64,000 bases of DNA. Origin: Algoriphagus locisalis. Its GTDB lineage: Bacteria; Bacteroidota; Bacteroidia; Cytophagales; Cyclobacteriaceae. Of this stretch, positions 36,501 through 45,105 are shown in pieces; position 1 is the stretch's first letter, and every line of letters begins with the position of its first letter. The position numbers and the translations under genes were made by a program. Under the pieces are notes generated by a model. It made no database searches. It had not been told where the DNA came from and saw nothing but the letters and a program-made list of their open reading frames with translations. The DNA is taken from NCBI RefSeq assembly GCF_900116615.1, contig NZ_FPBF01000001.1, forward strand, positions 124,001 to 188,000. Direction: 5' to 3'.

Positions 36501-36652
36501 TCAAGAATGCTGTAGTTTACCTTGCTGGTGAAAACCTGGGTTGGGCATCTTCTAGAAAAGGTATGTATGTGTCAGGTACTTTTAATGGAACTACCTCAAA
36601 TACCTATACTCCGGCTAGATCTTTCACATTGGGAGTTAATCTGACCCTATAA
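33512..36652 (+). CDS. SusC/RagA-type TonB-dependent outer membrane transporter (pair 1)
   Basis: 1046-residue outer membrane importer. Signal peptide 1-20 (cleavage at FAQQ), a carboxypeptidase-regulatory-like domain at about 24-100 (GVNILVKGTTTGVITDLDGN), plug at about 110-230 (TVRIRGVGSVNSSSDPLYVV, DASSTALYGSRAANGVIMIT) and a 22-strand barrel to the end. No STN domain is present, so it does not signal to an anti-sigma factor. The SusD gene follows 6 bases after the stop. The substrate cannot be told from sequence; no glycoside hydrolase is nearby, but the secreted S9 peptidase upstream leaves a peptide substrate open (inference). Confidence 0.95.
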   Translation: MKKALLSMLFGLLISSSVFAQQRVITGRVVSEEEPEGLIGVNILVKGTTTGVITDLDGNYTIQVSDDATALVFSYIGYISKEEVIGNRSVINVTLSPDSQNLDEVIITAYGGTMDKGNFTGSAVSLKGDKIADRPINNVVNAIEGQAPGVITTSASGQPGATPTVRIRGVGSVNSSSDPLYVVDGVAYDGNLSNLNPSDIEDMTILKDASSTALYGSRAANGVIMITTKKGRKNSPTFNLKVQQGYSGRALPEYDRVNPEQYYPLVWESLKNSRLGSGQTAEAAAQYASTNLIDNVLKYNIYDVPNDQVVGLDGTLNPNAVNNFEGLDWYDFLQRTGDRKEYNLTYSGGSDKTDFYSSFNYLNEQGFIIQSGLERFTGRVNVNTQATDWLRTGLNLSATMSEGNNTRSTGSSSYVNPFFFARNIGPIYPVYAQNMQTGGYVLDANGNRIYDTGNLSEYGLPSRGADASAGRHAVQETLLNYDAFDRDVISGRAYVEATFLKNFTFRTNISTDMTSLLNIGYDNQIVGDGAPAGRTNRENIRTNSLTFNQLLTYSKVFQDKHFVEALIGHENYDLQIDRTYLGKQDQILAGNIEPDNFVTTTSATGRVDVDRIESYFSRLNYVYDDKYSFSASFRRDGSSRFYEDVRWGNFFSVGAAWTIDQEAFFNSSYIQLMKLRASYGQVGNNKVDGYYPWQALYDLGYNNASEPGILQASLAARDLVWESNNTYDIGLDFAFANRFQGTLEYYYRESQNLLFEVPLSLTTGLSSRFQNIGTMSNQGIEFSISGDVVRSNDLTWNVGLNVSTFNNEFKKLPFEEQIEGTKKYEVGSSIYDFWLRDWYGVDPETGDGLFRADEYAEDDENIRIVGSDTLTVDQGNARFHYAGSAIPDFFGGITNTVTYKGFSLSVLMSFSVGGDIYDGIYGGLMDAGTEGGALHTDILNRWQQPGDITDVPKMDVTGAADTNVASDRWLTSASYLNLRSVNLSYTLPKPFLERIKVKNAVVYLAGENLGWASSRKGMYVSGTFNGTTSNTYTPARSFTLGVNLTL

Positions 36653-36658
36653 ATTAGA

Positions 36659-38158
36659 ATGACAATGAAAAAACATATAAACAAAGTATTCGTACTAGTG
36701 GCACTACTCTTGGGTACAAGTTGTGCGGACGATTACCTAGACACTATTCCTACAGATGCAGTATCTGAGGAAGCTGTTTTTACCACTACGCAAAATGCTA
36801 TGACTGCGTTAAACGGTATTCATCGTATGCTTCACATACGCTTTGATAGCCAAGGCCAGGCTGCAGAAAGCGGGGTAATGATCATGAGAGACGTAATGGG
36901 TGAAGATGTTGTTTTCACGACTACAGGAAATGGTTGGTACGTTTCTACAACCCGTTGGCTGAACCACGTGAACGAGAATTCCGGTGATGTCCGTTTTGTA
37001 TGGAGATACTACTACAAGGTAATTGGTAATGCAAATATGATAATTGCAAATATCGATGATGCGGTGGGTACTCAAGAAGAAAGGGATGAAATCAAAGGTC
37101 AGGCTTTAGCCTACCGAGCTTGGGCACATTTCAATCTTGTTCAGATGTTCGCAGAGCGTTATGATGCAGCAGGTAGCAATTCTCAAATGGGTGTGCCCAT
37201 TGTGATAGAGCCTATTACTGAAGGCGGTCCAAGAAATACTGTTGAAGAAGTTTACACACAAATCAATTCTGATGTTGATGCTGCGATTGGACTATTAACC
37301 GAAAGTAGAAATGCAACTTCACACATTAATATCAATGTAGCAAAAGGAATTAAGGCACGAATTGCTTTGACTCAAGGAAATTACTCCGTTGCTGCGGATA
37401 TGGCTAGCCAAGCCCGTGAAGGATTTGAATTGATGTCGGAATCTCAACTTTATCAAGGATTCAATTCAGTGGATAATCCTGAATGGATATGGGGTAGCCG
37501 TCAGGTAGATGACCAAGGAACTTTCTTTGCATCGTTCTTTGCATACATGTCAGTTAACTTCAGTTCTACCAATATTCGAGGGAATCCTAAAGCTATAAAT
37601 AGCGAGCTTTATAACATGATTCCGGATTCTGATTATAGAAAAGGACTTTGGGATCCGAATGCTTCAGATCCTGATTTAAGAGATCCTTTTATTGATGAGG
37701 TTACCTTGTCAACTTTCAGTAAATACGATTACATGAATCGCAAATTTCTTGCCCAGGCAAATGCCTCCTCTGTGGGTGACGTACCTTATATGAGAGCTGC
37801 GGAAATGTATCTGATTGAAGCTGAGGCGTTAGCAAGAGGAGGGAATGACGCAGAAGCAGCTCAGGTTCTATTTGACCTTGTGTCTGAAAGAGATCCTGAT
37901 TATACAATGTCAACGAATACAGGTGATGATTTGGCTGAAGAAATTATGGTCCAAAGAAGAATAGAACTATGGGGTGAAGGCTTCAGATTCTATGATTTGA
38001 AGCGATTGAATCTTCCCTTGGATAGAAATGGAGCTAACTTTGTGGAGTCAGTGATCAACGGGAAATATACTGAACCGGCTGGTTCTAACAACTGGCAGTG
38101 GAGAATTCCTATAGATGAGATCAACACCAATGAGAATATGATTCAGAATCCTTCTTAA
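36659..38158 (+). CDS. SusD/RagB-type substrate-binding lipoprotein (pair 1)
   Basis: 499 residues (starting either at the ATG at 36659 or at 36665). Lipoprotein signal ALLLGTSCADDYLDT, with the Cys at about 22. The RagB/SusD fold is seen in the N-terminal TPR-like helices (YRAWAHFNLVQMFAERYD), VPYMRAAEMYLIEAEALARG, and the C-terminal ELWGEGFRFYDLKRLNLPL. It caps the SusC barrel on the cell surface and delivers ligand. It ends at a clear terminator. Confidence 0.95.
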   Translation: MTMKKHINKVFVLVALLLGTSCADDYLDTIPTDAVSEEAVFTTTQNAMTALNGIHRMLHIRFDSQGQAAESGVMIMRDVMGEDVVFTTTGNGWYVSTTRWLNHVNENSGDVRFVWRYYYKVIGNANMIIANIDDAVGTQEERDEIKGQALAYRAWAHFNLVQMFAERYDAAGSNSQMGVPIVIEPITEGGPRNTVEEVYTQINSDVDAAIGLLTESRNATSHININVAKGIKARIALTQGNYSVAADMASQAREGFELMSESQLYQGFNSVDNPEWIWGSRQVDDQGTFFASFFAYMSVNFSSTNIRGNPKAINSELYNMIPDSDYRKGLWDPNASDPDLRDPFIDEVTLSTFSKYDYMNRKFLAQANASSVGDVPYMRAAEMYLIEAEALARGGNDAEAAQVLFDLVSERDPDYTMSTNTGDDLAEEIMVQRRIELWGEGFRFYDLKRLNLPLDRNGANFVESVINGKYTEPAGSNNWQWRIPIDEINTNENMIQNPS

Positions 38159-38181
38159 GGGAACAGAATTTATAAAAAATT

Positions 38182-38211
38182 AAGCCTGAGGAGTTTTTCT
38201 CAGGCTTTTTT
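38182..38211. terminator. bidirectional terminator after SusCD pair 1
   Basis: Perfect 9-bp stem AAGCCTGAG (38182-38190) with CTCAGGCTT (38199-38207), 8-base loop, then a T-run; A-rich sequence on the other side lets it also serve the leftward VOC gene. Confidence 0.9.
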
Positions 38212-38228
38212 AATGCTTCATAAAGAAT

Positions 38229-38618
38229 TTAAACCTCGTAAAACTCTATCGGCAAATCATCCGGATCTGCGATAAATGTAAAACGCTTTTCTGTGAATTC
38301 GTCGGTACGAATAGGTTCGGGACTTAGTAGATTTTTAGCTAATTCTGCTACGCAACCATCAAGGTCTGATACTGCAAAAGCTAAATGTCTCAGGCCGCTT
38401 GCTTCAGGCCTGGAGACACGCTTGGGTGGTGAGGGGAAAGAGAAGAGCTCGATGATGTATTCTCCATTGAGACTCAGATCCAGCTTATATGAATCCCGTT
38501 CCTTGCGATATGTTTCTCTTATTATTTCAAACCCTAATATCTCTGTATAGAATTTCTTTGAGTCCTGATAATTGGAACAGATGATTGCGATGTGGTGAAT
38601 AGCTTCGATTTTAAGCAT
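38229..38618 (-). CDS. VOC/glyoxalase-fold protein (YaeR/GloA2-like)
   Basis: 129 residues from the ATG at 38618 (two codons further upstream is only a TTG). Two beta-alpha-beta-beta-beta modules with metal-site-like residues: His in AIHHIAIICSNYQ, Glu in YIIELFSFP, His in GLRHLAFAVSDLD, Glu in LPIEFYEV. This H-E-H-E set is that of glyoxalase I-type enzymes. The FPSPPKRVSRPEASGLRHLA stretch is characteristic of the YaeR-like branch. Substrate unknown. Confidence 0.88.
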   Translation of the reverse strand: MLKIEAIHHIAIICSNYQDSKKFYTEILGFEIIRETYRKERDSYKLDLSLNGEYIIELFSFPSPPKRVSRPEASGLRHLAFAVSDLDGCVAELAKNLLSPEPIRTDEFTEKRFTFIADPDDLPIEFYEV

Positions 38619-38669
38619 GTGCAATTGAAGGTATGTGCAATTTGAAATGCAGACGTATTATTTGGATAA

Positions 38670-39977
38670 TCAATACTTATCGTGAATGTAATAAAGCACC
38701 TTGGTCAACTCTGTTTTCAGCTCAGTACCAGAGATTGCATAATTGTTCATCAGGCAGGAGAAGTGGAGGATTTTTCCGCTTTTAGTCAGGAGATATCCAC
38801 TTAGCGCATTGCTCATTGAAAGTGTTCCAGTCTTGGCATAGATGTATGCGGGTTGTCCTTCGTCAGAAGGGTACCAGTTCCTGATCGTTCCTGATTCACC
38901 TCCTGCAGGGAAATATGCTTTGATTTTATCCAAAGGTATTTCTGTTCTTATCTTCCCTAACAGGGCGATGATGCTTCTTGGCGTAAACATGTTTTTGGAA
39001 GAAAGTCCAGACCCATCTACCCAGATAGGCTCATCAGGTAAATCCGCAAGTAGGTTTTCTTTTGCGTATGCAATGGCATCAGCTGTGCTCAGTTTGTTAT
39101 CTAATTGATCAGAAACCAATAGTAAAAGTTGCTCTGCTAGGAAATTGTCAGAGATTTTCATCATCTGGGAGTAGATACTATCAGCTGCCGCAGTTAGTAA
39201 TTTTTTAGGTTCTTGATTTAAGTAAGCAGGATTCTGTATAATAGTTATTTCTTTCTTGAGCTCCTCCGAAAGTAGCTTGGCTGCGAAATCAGCTGAGGTA
39301 ATAAAGGGAATATCCGTTTCAAACCGTTTCTCTGTAGCCTCGGATGTTACAAAGTAATTAAACTTGTTTTCAAGATGTTCTCGGCGAAAACTAGAACTGG
39401 AATTGCCTCTAGGTTCTGTAAGAGCCATGGATGATTTGAAGCGGGTAGGGTAGATACTGAATGTAGAATCTCCCTCACTTTTTGCGAAACGAACAATGTC
39501 TCCATAAACTGGTAAAGCAGACCGCTCTGCTGCATAATAAGCATTGTACCAATCCCAAGACCATCCTGGTCCAAATGCCTCCACTTGGTCAAAGTTGTCA
39601 AGGAGGAAAAGCTTTTTGTTCTGTGCTTCAAGGAACTCAAGTGCTACAGTATTTTTTAAATCTGGATGCAATAAGCTAGGGTCACCTGTGCCCCAAAATA
39701 TCAGAGAGTCTCCTTTTTCAAGGTAATTAAGTCCATTTACCAAGCTATCTCCCAAGACGGTGTAGGAAGTATAAAAAGTAAAGAGTTTCGTGTTGGAGGC
39801 AGGGATGAAATATTTATCAGAATTGATGTCCACCAACGTTTTGCCCTTCTCAGGATCAACTAACATAAAGCCCAAATGGCCTTTGTCAAATACGTCGGAC
39901 TTGGTTAGTGATTTGTTGATTTTTTGGACTGTGCAGGAGGAGAATGCGATCAGTAGGGCTAGTAGTAGTTTTTTCAT
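38670..39977 (-). CDS. dacB: D-alanyl-D-alanine carboxypeptidase/endopeptidase (PBP4 type)
   Basis: 435 residues from the ATG at 39977; longer frames include the terminator upstream. N-terminal lipoprotein signal (MKKLLLALLIAFSSC, Cys15). Penicillin-binding motifs: SNTK (Ser61, Lys64), SDN in MKISDNFLAEQLL, and KTG at Lys382 in YAKTGTLSMSN. The S13 family enzyme trims or cleaves peptidoglycan cross-links in the periplasm. It is a single gene between two terminators. Confidence 0.93.
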   Translation of the reverse strand: MKKLLLALLIAFSSCTVQKINKSLTKSDVFDKGHLGFMLVDPEKGKTLVDINSDKYFIPASNTKLFTFYTSYTVLGDSLVNGLNYLEKGDSLIFWGTGDPSLLHPDLKNTVALEFLEAQNKKLFLLDNFDQVEAFGPGWSWDWYNAYYAAERSALPVYGDIVRFAKSEGDSTFSIYPTRFKSSMALTEPRGNSSSSFRREHLENKFNYFVTSEATEKRFETDIPFITSADFAAKLLSEELKKEITIIQNPAYLNQEPKKLLTAAADSIYSQMMKISDNFLAEQLLLLVSDQLDNKLSTADAIAYAKENLLADLPDEPIWVDGSGLSSKNMFTPRSIIALLGKIRTEIPLDKIKAYFPAGGESGTIRNWYPSDEGQPAYIYAKTGTLSMSNALSGYLLTKSGKILHFSCLMNNYAISGTELKTELTKVLYYIHDKY

Positions 39978-39998
39978 TTGATTGATTTTATGCAAAAA

Positions 39999-40025
39999 AA
40001 ATCTCCTGAAATTCTCAGGAGATTT
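39999..40025 (-). terminator. terminator of SusCD pair 2
   Basis: 11-bp stem AAATCTCCTGA (39999-40009) and its complement (40015-40025), 5-base loop, followed on the minus strand by a run of T. It lies 20 bases after the SusD stop. Confidence 0.88.
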
Positions 40026-40044
40026 AATATAATTCAAATTCTAA

Positions 40045-41442
40045 TTAGTTTATATCCCACCAGACTTTTCCGTAAAGACTTTCAGTACCTCCGAATTGTC
40101 TTTGGACGGCTTCATTGTAGTTTTCGGTGTTATTAAACTGCTCAGTTTCTATATAGATCTGTCTATTTGGGACTTCAGCTCCACCAGGTGCTACCATATT
40201 ATTTGGGTAGCCAGTTCTACGGTATTCAGCCCAGCCTTCATAGCCATGCATAAAAAGGTGTACCCATCGCTGAGTTGCAATCTGCTCGATGGCCATATCA
40301 GCGGAATAGGCAATCTCTGGCTGAGCCATGAAGTCTGCTAGCATGCTAGTATCAGCTCCCCATTGATCCATGGAGGCTTCAATTGCCATAGTATAGTTTT
40401 CTTCAGCCGTAGCGTCACCACCAGTGATCCAACCTAGTTTAGCAGCTTCTGCCTGAGCAAATAAAACCTGTGCATAGGTTACTAAATAAACTGGCGCATC
40501 TTGCGCGGTAATTGCATCTCCAAGTAGCGCATATTTTTCTGTGTCAATATCTACAGTCTCGCCAAAAACTAGCCCAGTGTAGTCACCATCTGTTCTGTTG
40601 GCATTGCCATAAACCATCAATCGAGGATCGCCTACTGGCTTCATTTTGTCCATCAACGTAGAACTAATAGCCCACCATTCTCTGCCTTGATTAAGCTGAC
40701 TGAACCAGTAATTCTGATTATTGGCATCGTTTAAATGTCTGAAGACAAGGTTGTCGCTGTTTGAAGCTAATACTCCAGACTGCACTGCAGCTGCAAATTT
40801 TTCCTTACCCAAAGTTGGATTTACTTCAGAAAGGCGAAGAGCCATTAGCATTTTGAGAGTGTTAGCAAGTTTAGACCACTTGCTCATATCACCATTGTAG
40901 ATAATGTCATTGGTGATGCTTCCAGGTACGATCTGACTACTGGCTTCATCCAAAACATTGAAGAGATCAGTATAAATTGATTCCTGAGAGTCATATGCTG
41001 GCGTAAAATTATCCGCACCACTTAATGCTTCAGTATAAGGGATATCTCCCCATCTATCGGTGAGATTCCAGATGTAATATGACTTCAGTATTTTTGCAAC
41101 TGCTAGCTGGTTTGATACCGGTCCTTCTACTCCGCTAAGTTCATCAGCTGCATTTAACACTGTCTGAAGGTTCATTAAAGGTCCTTGGTACCAGCCATAG
41201 AAGCTGGTAGAAGACTGTGGATATAAAGAAGCATTTACATACTGTGTCTCAGAAAGGTACTGGGACATAAATTCTCCCTGAGGGGATGAGCTAAGCCCTG
41301 AAAGAGAAAGCATCGCATTTGCGATCAATTGAGTGCCTGATGCTTGACTTGGGACGTTTGGATTGATGTTAATATCCTCTTCAAAGTTATTACAGCCTAC
41401 TAACAGAAGTGCTGTAATGATCATTATATTAAGCTTTTTCAT
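40045..41442 (-). CDS. SusD/RagB-type lipoprotein (pair 2)
   Basis: 465 residues. Lipoprotein signal MKKLNIMIITALLLVGCNNF with Cys17. The fold is that of the SusD-like_2 (PF12771) group: NPNVPSQASGTQLIANAMLS, AVAKILKSYYIWNLTDRWGD, IPYTEALSG, LANTLKMLMALRLSEVNP, AQVLFAQAEAAKLGW and QRWVHLFMHGYEGWAEYRRT near the end. It differs from pair 1 SusD in both length and subgroup, so the two systems serve different ligands. It begins 11 bases after the SusC stop. Confidence 0.95.
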   Translation of the reverse strand: MKKLNIMIITALLLVGCNNFEEDININPNVPSQASGTQLIANAMLSLSGLSSSPQGEFMSQYLSETQYVNASLYPQSSTSFYGWYQGPLMNLQTVLNAADELSGVEGPVSNQLAVAKILKSYYIWNLTDRWGDIPYTEALSGADNFTPAYDSQESIYTDLFNVLDEASSQIVPGSITNDIIYNGDMSKWSKLANTLKMLMALRLSEVNPTLGKEKFAAAVQSGVLASNSDNLVFRHLNDANNQNYWFSQLNQGREWWAISSTLMDKMKPVGDPRLMVYGNANRTDGDYTGLVFGETVDIDTEKYALLGDAITAQDAPVYLVTYAQVLFAQAEAAKLGWITGGDATAEENYTMAIEASMDQWGADTSMLADFMAQPEIAYSADMAIEQIATQRWVHLFMHGYEGWAEYRRTGYPNNMVAPGGAEVPNRQIYIETEQFNNTENYNEAVQRQFGGTESLYGKVWWDIN

Positions 41443-41453
41443 GTTTTCTGTAA

Positions 41454-44400
41454 TTAGAATGTAACGTTAAGATTGACACCAAACGAACGTACACTTGGCA
41501 ATTGACCTGATTCATACCAGCCAATTGCTTGAGATCCAGTTGAGAGTTCAGCAGGGTTAATTCCTTTAGGCGCATTTTGGAAAAGCATAGCTAGATTTCT
41601 GCCTACAAATGCAACTCTTACATTTTCAACAGGAAGTTTAGCATACTGGGCTTTATTGAAATTATAGCTTAAGCTGACTTCCCTCAATCGAATAAAAGAC
41701 GCGTCATATAACCAGTCTTCGTAGATTCTACGAGCTACTACTCCGTAATATGCTTTAGCATCTACATAAGCAGTCACTTCCTCACCTGTCTCAGCAGAAA
41801 CACCTTCTACTTTCACTCCACCGCCTTCTGCCAAAGGATCTCTTACGTTCATGCCGTTATCATTTATAGCAGCTGAAATTGGATCTAATCCAGTTCTAAC
41901 CGCTAACATTTTAGACCTTGAGAAGAATTGTCCTCCAGCTTGGAAGTCTATCATAGCCGCCAATTGGAAGTTTTGGTAATTCAAGACATTTTGGAAACCA
42001 CCATTGAAGTCTGGCAAAACAGTTCCGAAATCATGAGTGGCATCTGTATAAAGAGGCATATTGTTACTTCCAAGTAAAATTTTGCCAGTTGCTTCATCTC
42101 TTTGATACGCTTGACCCACCAGGCTACCAAAAGGTTTTCCTACATAAGAGTTCAAGTAACTTGAAGTAGAAGAGTAAGTTGTGCTTCCATATTGATACAC
42201 ATCAATTCCCGGATAAAGCTCAACTACTTCATTTCTGTTTCTACTTAAGTTGAAGGCTACATCCCAATTAAATTTCTCTGATCTAAATGGAGTAGCTGTG
42301 ATAGCCAATTCAAGACCTTTGTTTACGATTTCACCAGCGTTGATTGTCGCAGAACCAAAACCACTTGTTCCTGAAACATCAAGATTTAGGATTTGATTTT
42401 CATTTCTCTGGTTATAGTAAGTAAATGATAATCCTACTCTTCCTTCGTAAAATTTGAAGTCAACACCAGCCTCATAGGAGTGAGCAAATGATGGTTTGAT
42501 ATTCGGATTGTTCAAATTGTCCGGAACTGAAAGCGTATTCACTGTTGAAGCACCAGTATATGTGCTTCCTACATTGAAGAATGAGGTGGTGCTATAAGGA
42601 CTCAAATCAGACCCTGCTTGAGCATAACTCAATCTAAGTTTTCCTAAAGTCATGGTCTCAGATTTGATCAATTCGCTAAATACCCAAGAAGCTGATAGTG
42701 ATGGGTACCAATAAGAATTATTGTCAACTGGAAGGGTACTTGAGTTGTCATTTCTTAATGATGCATCTACGAAATAAGTATTGTTGTATCCGAGAGAGAC
42801 CATCGCATAAGCACTTTTGATTTGCTTTTTCTGCTGGTAAGATGATGTCGAAGGTCTATCAATAGAAGCATTGATGTTGTAAAAACCTGGAGAAGTAAGT
42901 CCGCCTACAGTTGCCATGGATAGGTAAGAGTAGTTACGGTCATATAAGTTTCCACCAACGTTTGCATCTAGAGAGAATTTATTCCAAACCTTATTGTATT
43001 GAGCTAGAACTTCATAGTTCATTTCAGTATTCTGGTATTTGCCTACCGAATATCCAGGGTTTCCAGTTCCTCCAAATGATGCTCTAGAGTTGATGTTTTG
43101 AGTGTACATATCGGATCTGACAAATGCGCTCACTTTTAATTCAGGCATGATTTGGTAAGAAACTCCTACATCTCCAAAGAATCTATCCCTATTGTCATCA
43201 CTGAAGTTTTCATAAGCCAAGAAATATGGATTAGCCCAGTATAGTGGATTGTAGTTTGTGATTTCTCCTGTCGATGAGCTTGGTCTTCTCAAGTTCCAAT
43301 GAAGGAAAGTACCATCGTCGTATTGGTAGTCTTTAAGTCTATTCATGTCCATAGATCTTTGGAACCACTGCCCTAAGTATCTTGAACCATCCTCAGAACC
43401 CTGACCTGGTCTGCGGCCTTTGTTTGCCGCATAGTTAATATTGGTTGTTAATCTTAACTTTTTTGTCAGATCAATCCCTAATCCTAAACCAACATTGTTT
43501 CTTTTCAATGAAGTATTTGGTTCTACACCTTGAATACGTGTATCATTTAAGCTTACTCTGAAGTTAGAGCTAGCTCCACCGCCTGTGATTGTGACGCCGT
43601 TGTTTACGTTTGTACCGGTCTCATAATAATCCTTGATATTGTCAGGATATGCTTGAAAAGGAGTTAATTGTTCGTATGTTGGATCTTGAGGGTAAAAACT
43701 CATAATTTGACGGACCAAGGTTCCGTCTGTTTTAGGTCCCCAGCTTTCATCCACAGACATATCTACATACTTATCGCCATTCGGAAGAGTTCTCCAGGTT
43801 TGGCTAGATCCTCCACCATAAAGGTTTTGGTATGGCATTAAGTTGGTAACCTTATCTACGAATACAGCAGAGCTCAATTCCACTTTTACATCTGAGCCTT
43901 TCTTCCCTTTTTTGGTGGTAATCATAATTACACCATACTGACCTCTGATGCCATAGAGAGCAGAAGCTGCAGGGCCTTTCAGTACGTTGATTGTTTCAAT
44001 GTCATCTGGATTTATATCTTGACCAAGGTTACCATAATCTTGTCCAGATGCTCCAGAGAAGTTTGAGTTTGAGATAGGAGTTCCATCCACCACCATCAGT
44101 GGCTCACCGCCTCCGGAAATAGAGTTTACACCTCTGATTTTGATTTTCTGCGTACCACCCATACTTGCCCCAGATGACCCAGTTACTTGAACACCAGCTA
44201 CTTTTCCAGAAAGTGAACCCAAAACGTTTTGCTCTTTTGTGTAGGTAAGATTCTCACCTTTTACTTCCTGAGTAGAATACCCTATGGATCGCTCATCTCT
44301 CGTAATACCTAGTGCAGTCACTACTACTTCACCGAGTTGCGAGATATCTTCCGAAAGAGAAATGTTGATTTCAGAAGAGTTGCCCACGATTTTATTTTGT

Positions 44401-44645
44401 GTTTCATAACCTATAAAGGAATAAACCAGGACTGATTCAGTTCCAGGTACCGCGATGGAGTAGTTTCCATCTAAGTCAGTTACAGTTCCTGTGGAGGAAC
44501 CCTGAACGACTATACTTACTCCAGGAAGTGGTTCTCCGTCTTCCTGTGCAGTAACTTTTCCTTTGACAGTTTGCTGGGCATACATGGGTATGCTAACCAG
44601 AAAGCCAAAGAGAAAAAGCAATGTTATTGCGTAGTTTTTCTTCAT
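41454..44645 (-). CDS. SusC/RagA-type TonB-dependent transporter (pair 2)
   Basis: 1063 residues. Signal peptide ending at about MYAQQ (res 21-25), regulatory-like domain at about 27-100 (GVSIVVQGSSTGTVTDLDGN), plug at about 110-240 with VTALGITRDERSIGYSTQEV and LYGIRGQYGVIMITTKKGKK, then the barrel ending in RSFGVNLNVTF. The VTALGI..ER.IGYS wording places it in the SusC subgroup that pairs with SusD-like_2 proteins. No STN domain. Its upstream region (44646-45105) holds repeated words that may bind a regulator. Confidence 0.95.
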   Translation of the reverse strand: MKKNYAITLLFLFGFLVSIPMYAQQTVKGKVTAQEDGEPLPGVSIVVQGSSTGTVTDLDGNYSIAVPGTESVLVYSFIGYETQNKIVGNSSEINISLSEDISQLGEVVVTALGITRDERSIGYSTQEVKGENLTYTKEQNVLGSLSGKVAGVQVTGSSGASMGGTQKIKIRGVNSISGGGEPLMVVDGTPISNSNFSGASGQDYGNLGQDINPDDIETINVLKGPAASALYGIRGQYGVIMITTKKGKKGSDVKVELSSAVFVDKVTNLMPYQNLYGGGSSQTWRTLPNGDKYVDMSVDESWGPKTDGTLVRQIMSFYPQDPTYEQLTPFQAYPDNIKDYYETGTNVNNGVTITGGGASSNFRVSLNDTRIQGVEPNTSLKRNNVGLGLGIDLTKKLRLTTNINYAANKGRRPGQGSEDGSRYLGQWFQRSMDMNRLKDYQYDDGTFLHWNLRRPSSSTGEITNYNPLYWANPYFLAYENFSDDNRDRFFGDVGVSYQIMPELKVSAFVRSDMYTQNINSRASFGGTGNPGYSVGKYQNTEMNYEVLAQYNKVWNKFSLDANVGGNLYDRNYSYLSMATVGGLTSPGFYNINASIDRPSTSSYQQKKQIKSAYAMVSLGYNNTYFVDASLRNDNSSTLPVDNNSYWYPSLSASWVFSELIKSETMTLGKLRLSYAQAGSDLSPYSTTSFFNVGSTYTGASTVNTLSVPDNLNNPNIKPSFAHSYEAGVDFKFYEGRVGLSFTYYNQRNENQILNLDVSGTSGFGSATINAGEIVNKGLELAITATPFRSEKFNWDVAFNLSRNRNEVVELYPGIDVYQYGSTTYSSTSSYLNSYVGKPFGSLVGQAYQRDEATGKILLGSNNMPLYTDATHDFGTVLPDFNGGFQNVLNYQNFQLAAMIDFQAGGQFFSRSKMLAVRTGLDPISAAINDNGMNVRDPLAEGGGVKVEGVSAETGEEVTAYVDAKAYYGVVARRIYEDWLYDASFIRLREVSLSYNFNKAQYAKLPVENVRVAFVGRNLAMLFQNAPKGINPAELSTGSQAIGWYESGQLPSVRSFGVNLNVTF

Positions 44646-45056
44646 ACTAGTTGTTGTTTATTGGTTTGGTATTGTTTTTTGATAACTGGCAAATTACGGC
44701 ATTCAATATATAGGAGTTGGAAACGTAACTACTACAATGACAATGGAATAAGCCTGCTATTGCTTTCTATTTTTTTAGAGGTTTACAAAGCCCCTATAGT
44801 CCTCTAATTCGCTTAGAATTTGATCTTATTAAACGAATTTGATCAAAAAATAAGATGAATTTGGTTATTCCAACTACCATTATTCCATAAATTAAGAATA
44901 ATGTATTGGTTATTTCAATTTTTTCAAGCTGATTTTTAATGAAATGATAATATTTAATTTCTATTCAAATAAAATTCGTTCTTGCAGGTTTTTGCAGTAT
45001 TAAATTTTGAATACACGCAATAGTGAGCTAAGTTACTGTGAATGAGATTAAAAAAA
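44646..45056. other. upstream region of SusCD pair 2 with three spaced repeats
   Basis: AT-rich region without a gene. GAATTTGATC occurs at 44816-44825 and 44835-44844 (19 bp apart) and a third, GAATTTGGTT, at 44857-44866. No clear TAnnTTTG promoter was found on the minus strand. Confidence 0.45.
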
Positions 45057-45081
45057 AGACTGCCTTCCAAAAGGCAGCCTT
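45057..45081 (-). terminator. terminator of hppA
   Basis: Stem CTGCCTT (45060-45066) with AAGGCAG (45071-45077), extended by AAG/CTT across one mismatch, followed on the minus strand by eight T. It lies 25 bases after the hppA stop. Confidence 0.85.
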
Positions 45082-45105
45082 AAATAAAAATACAGTTAAA
45101 GTCGT

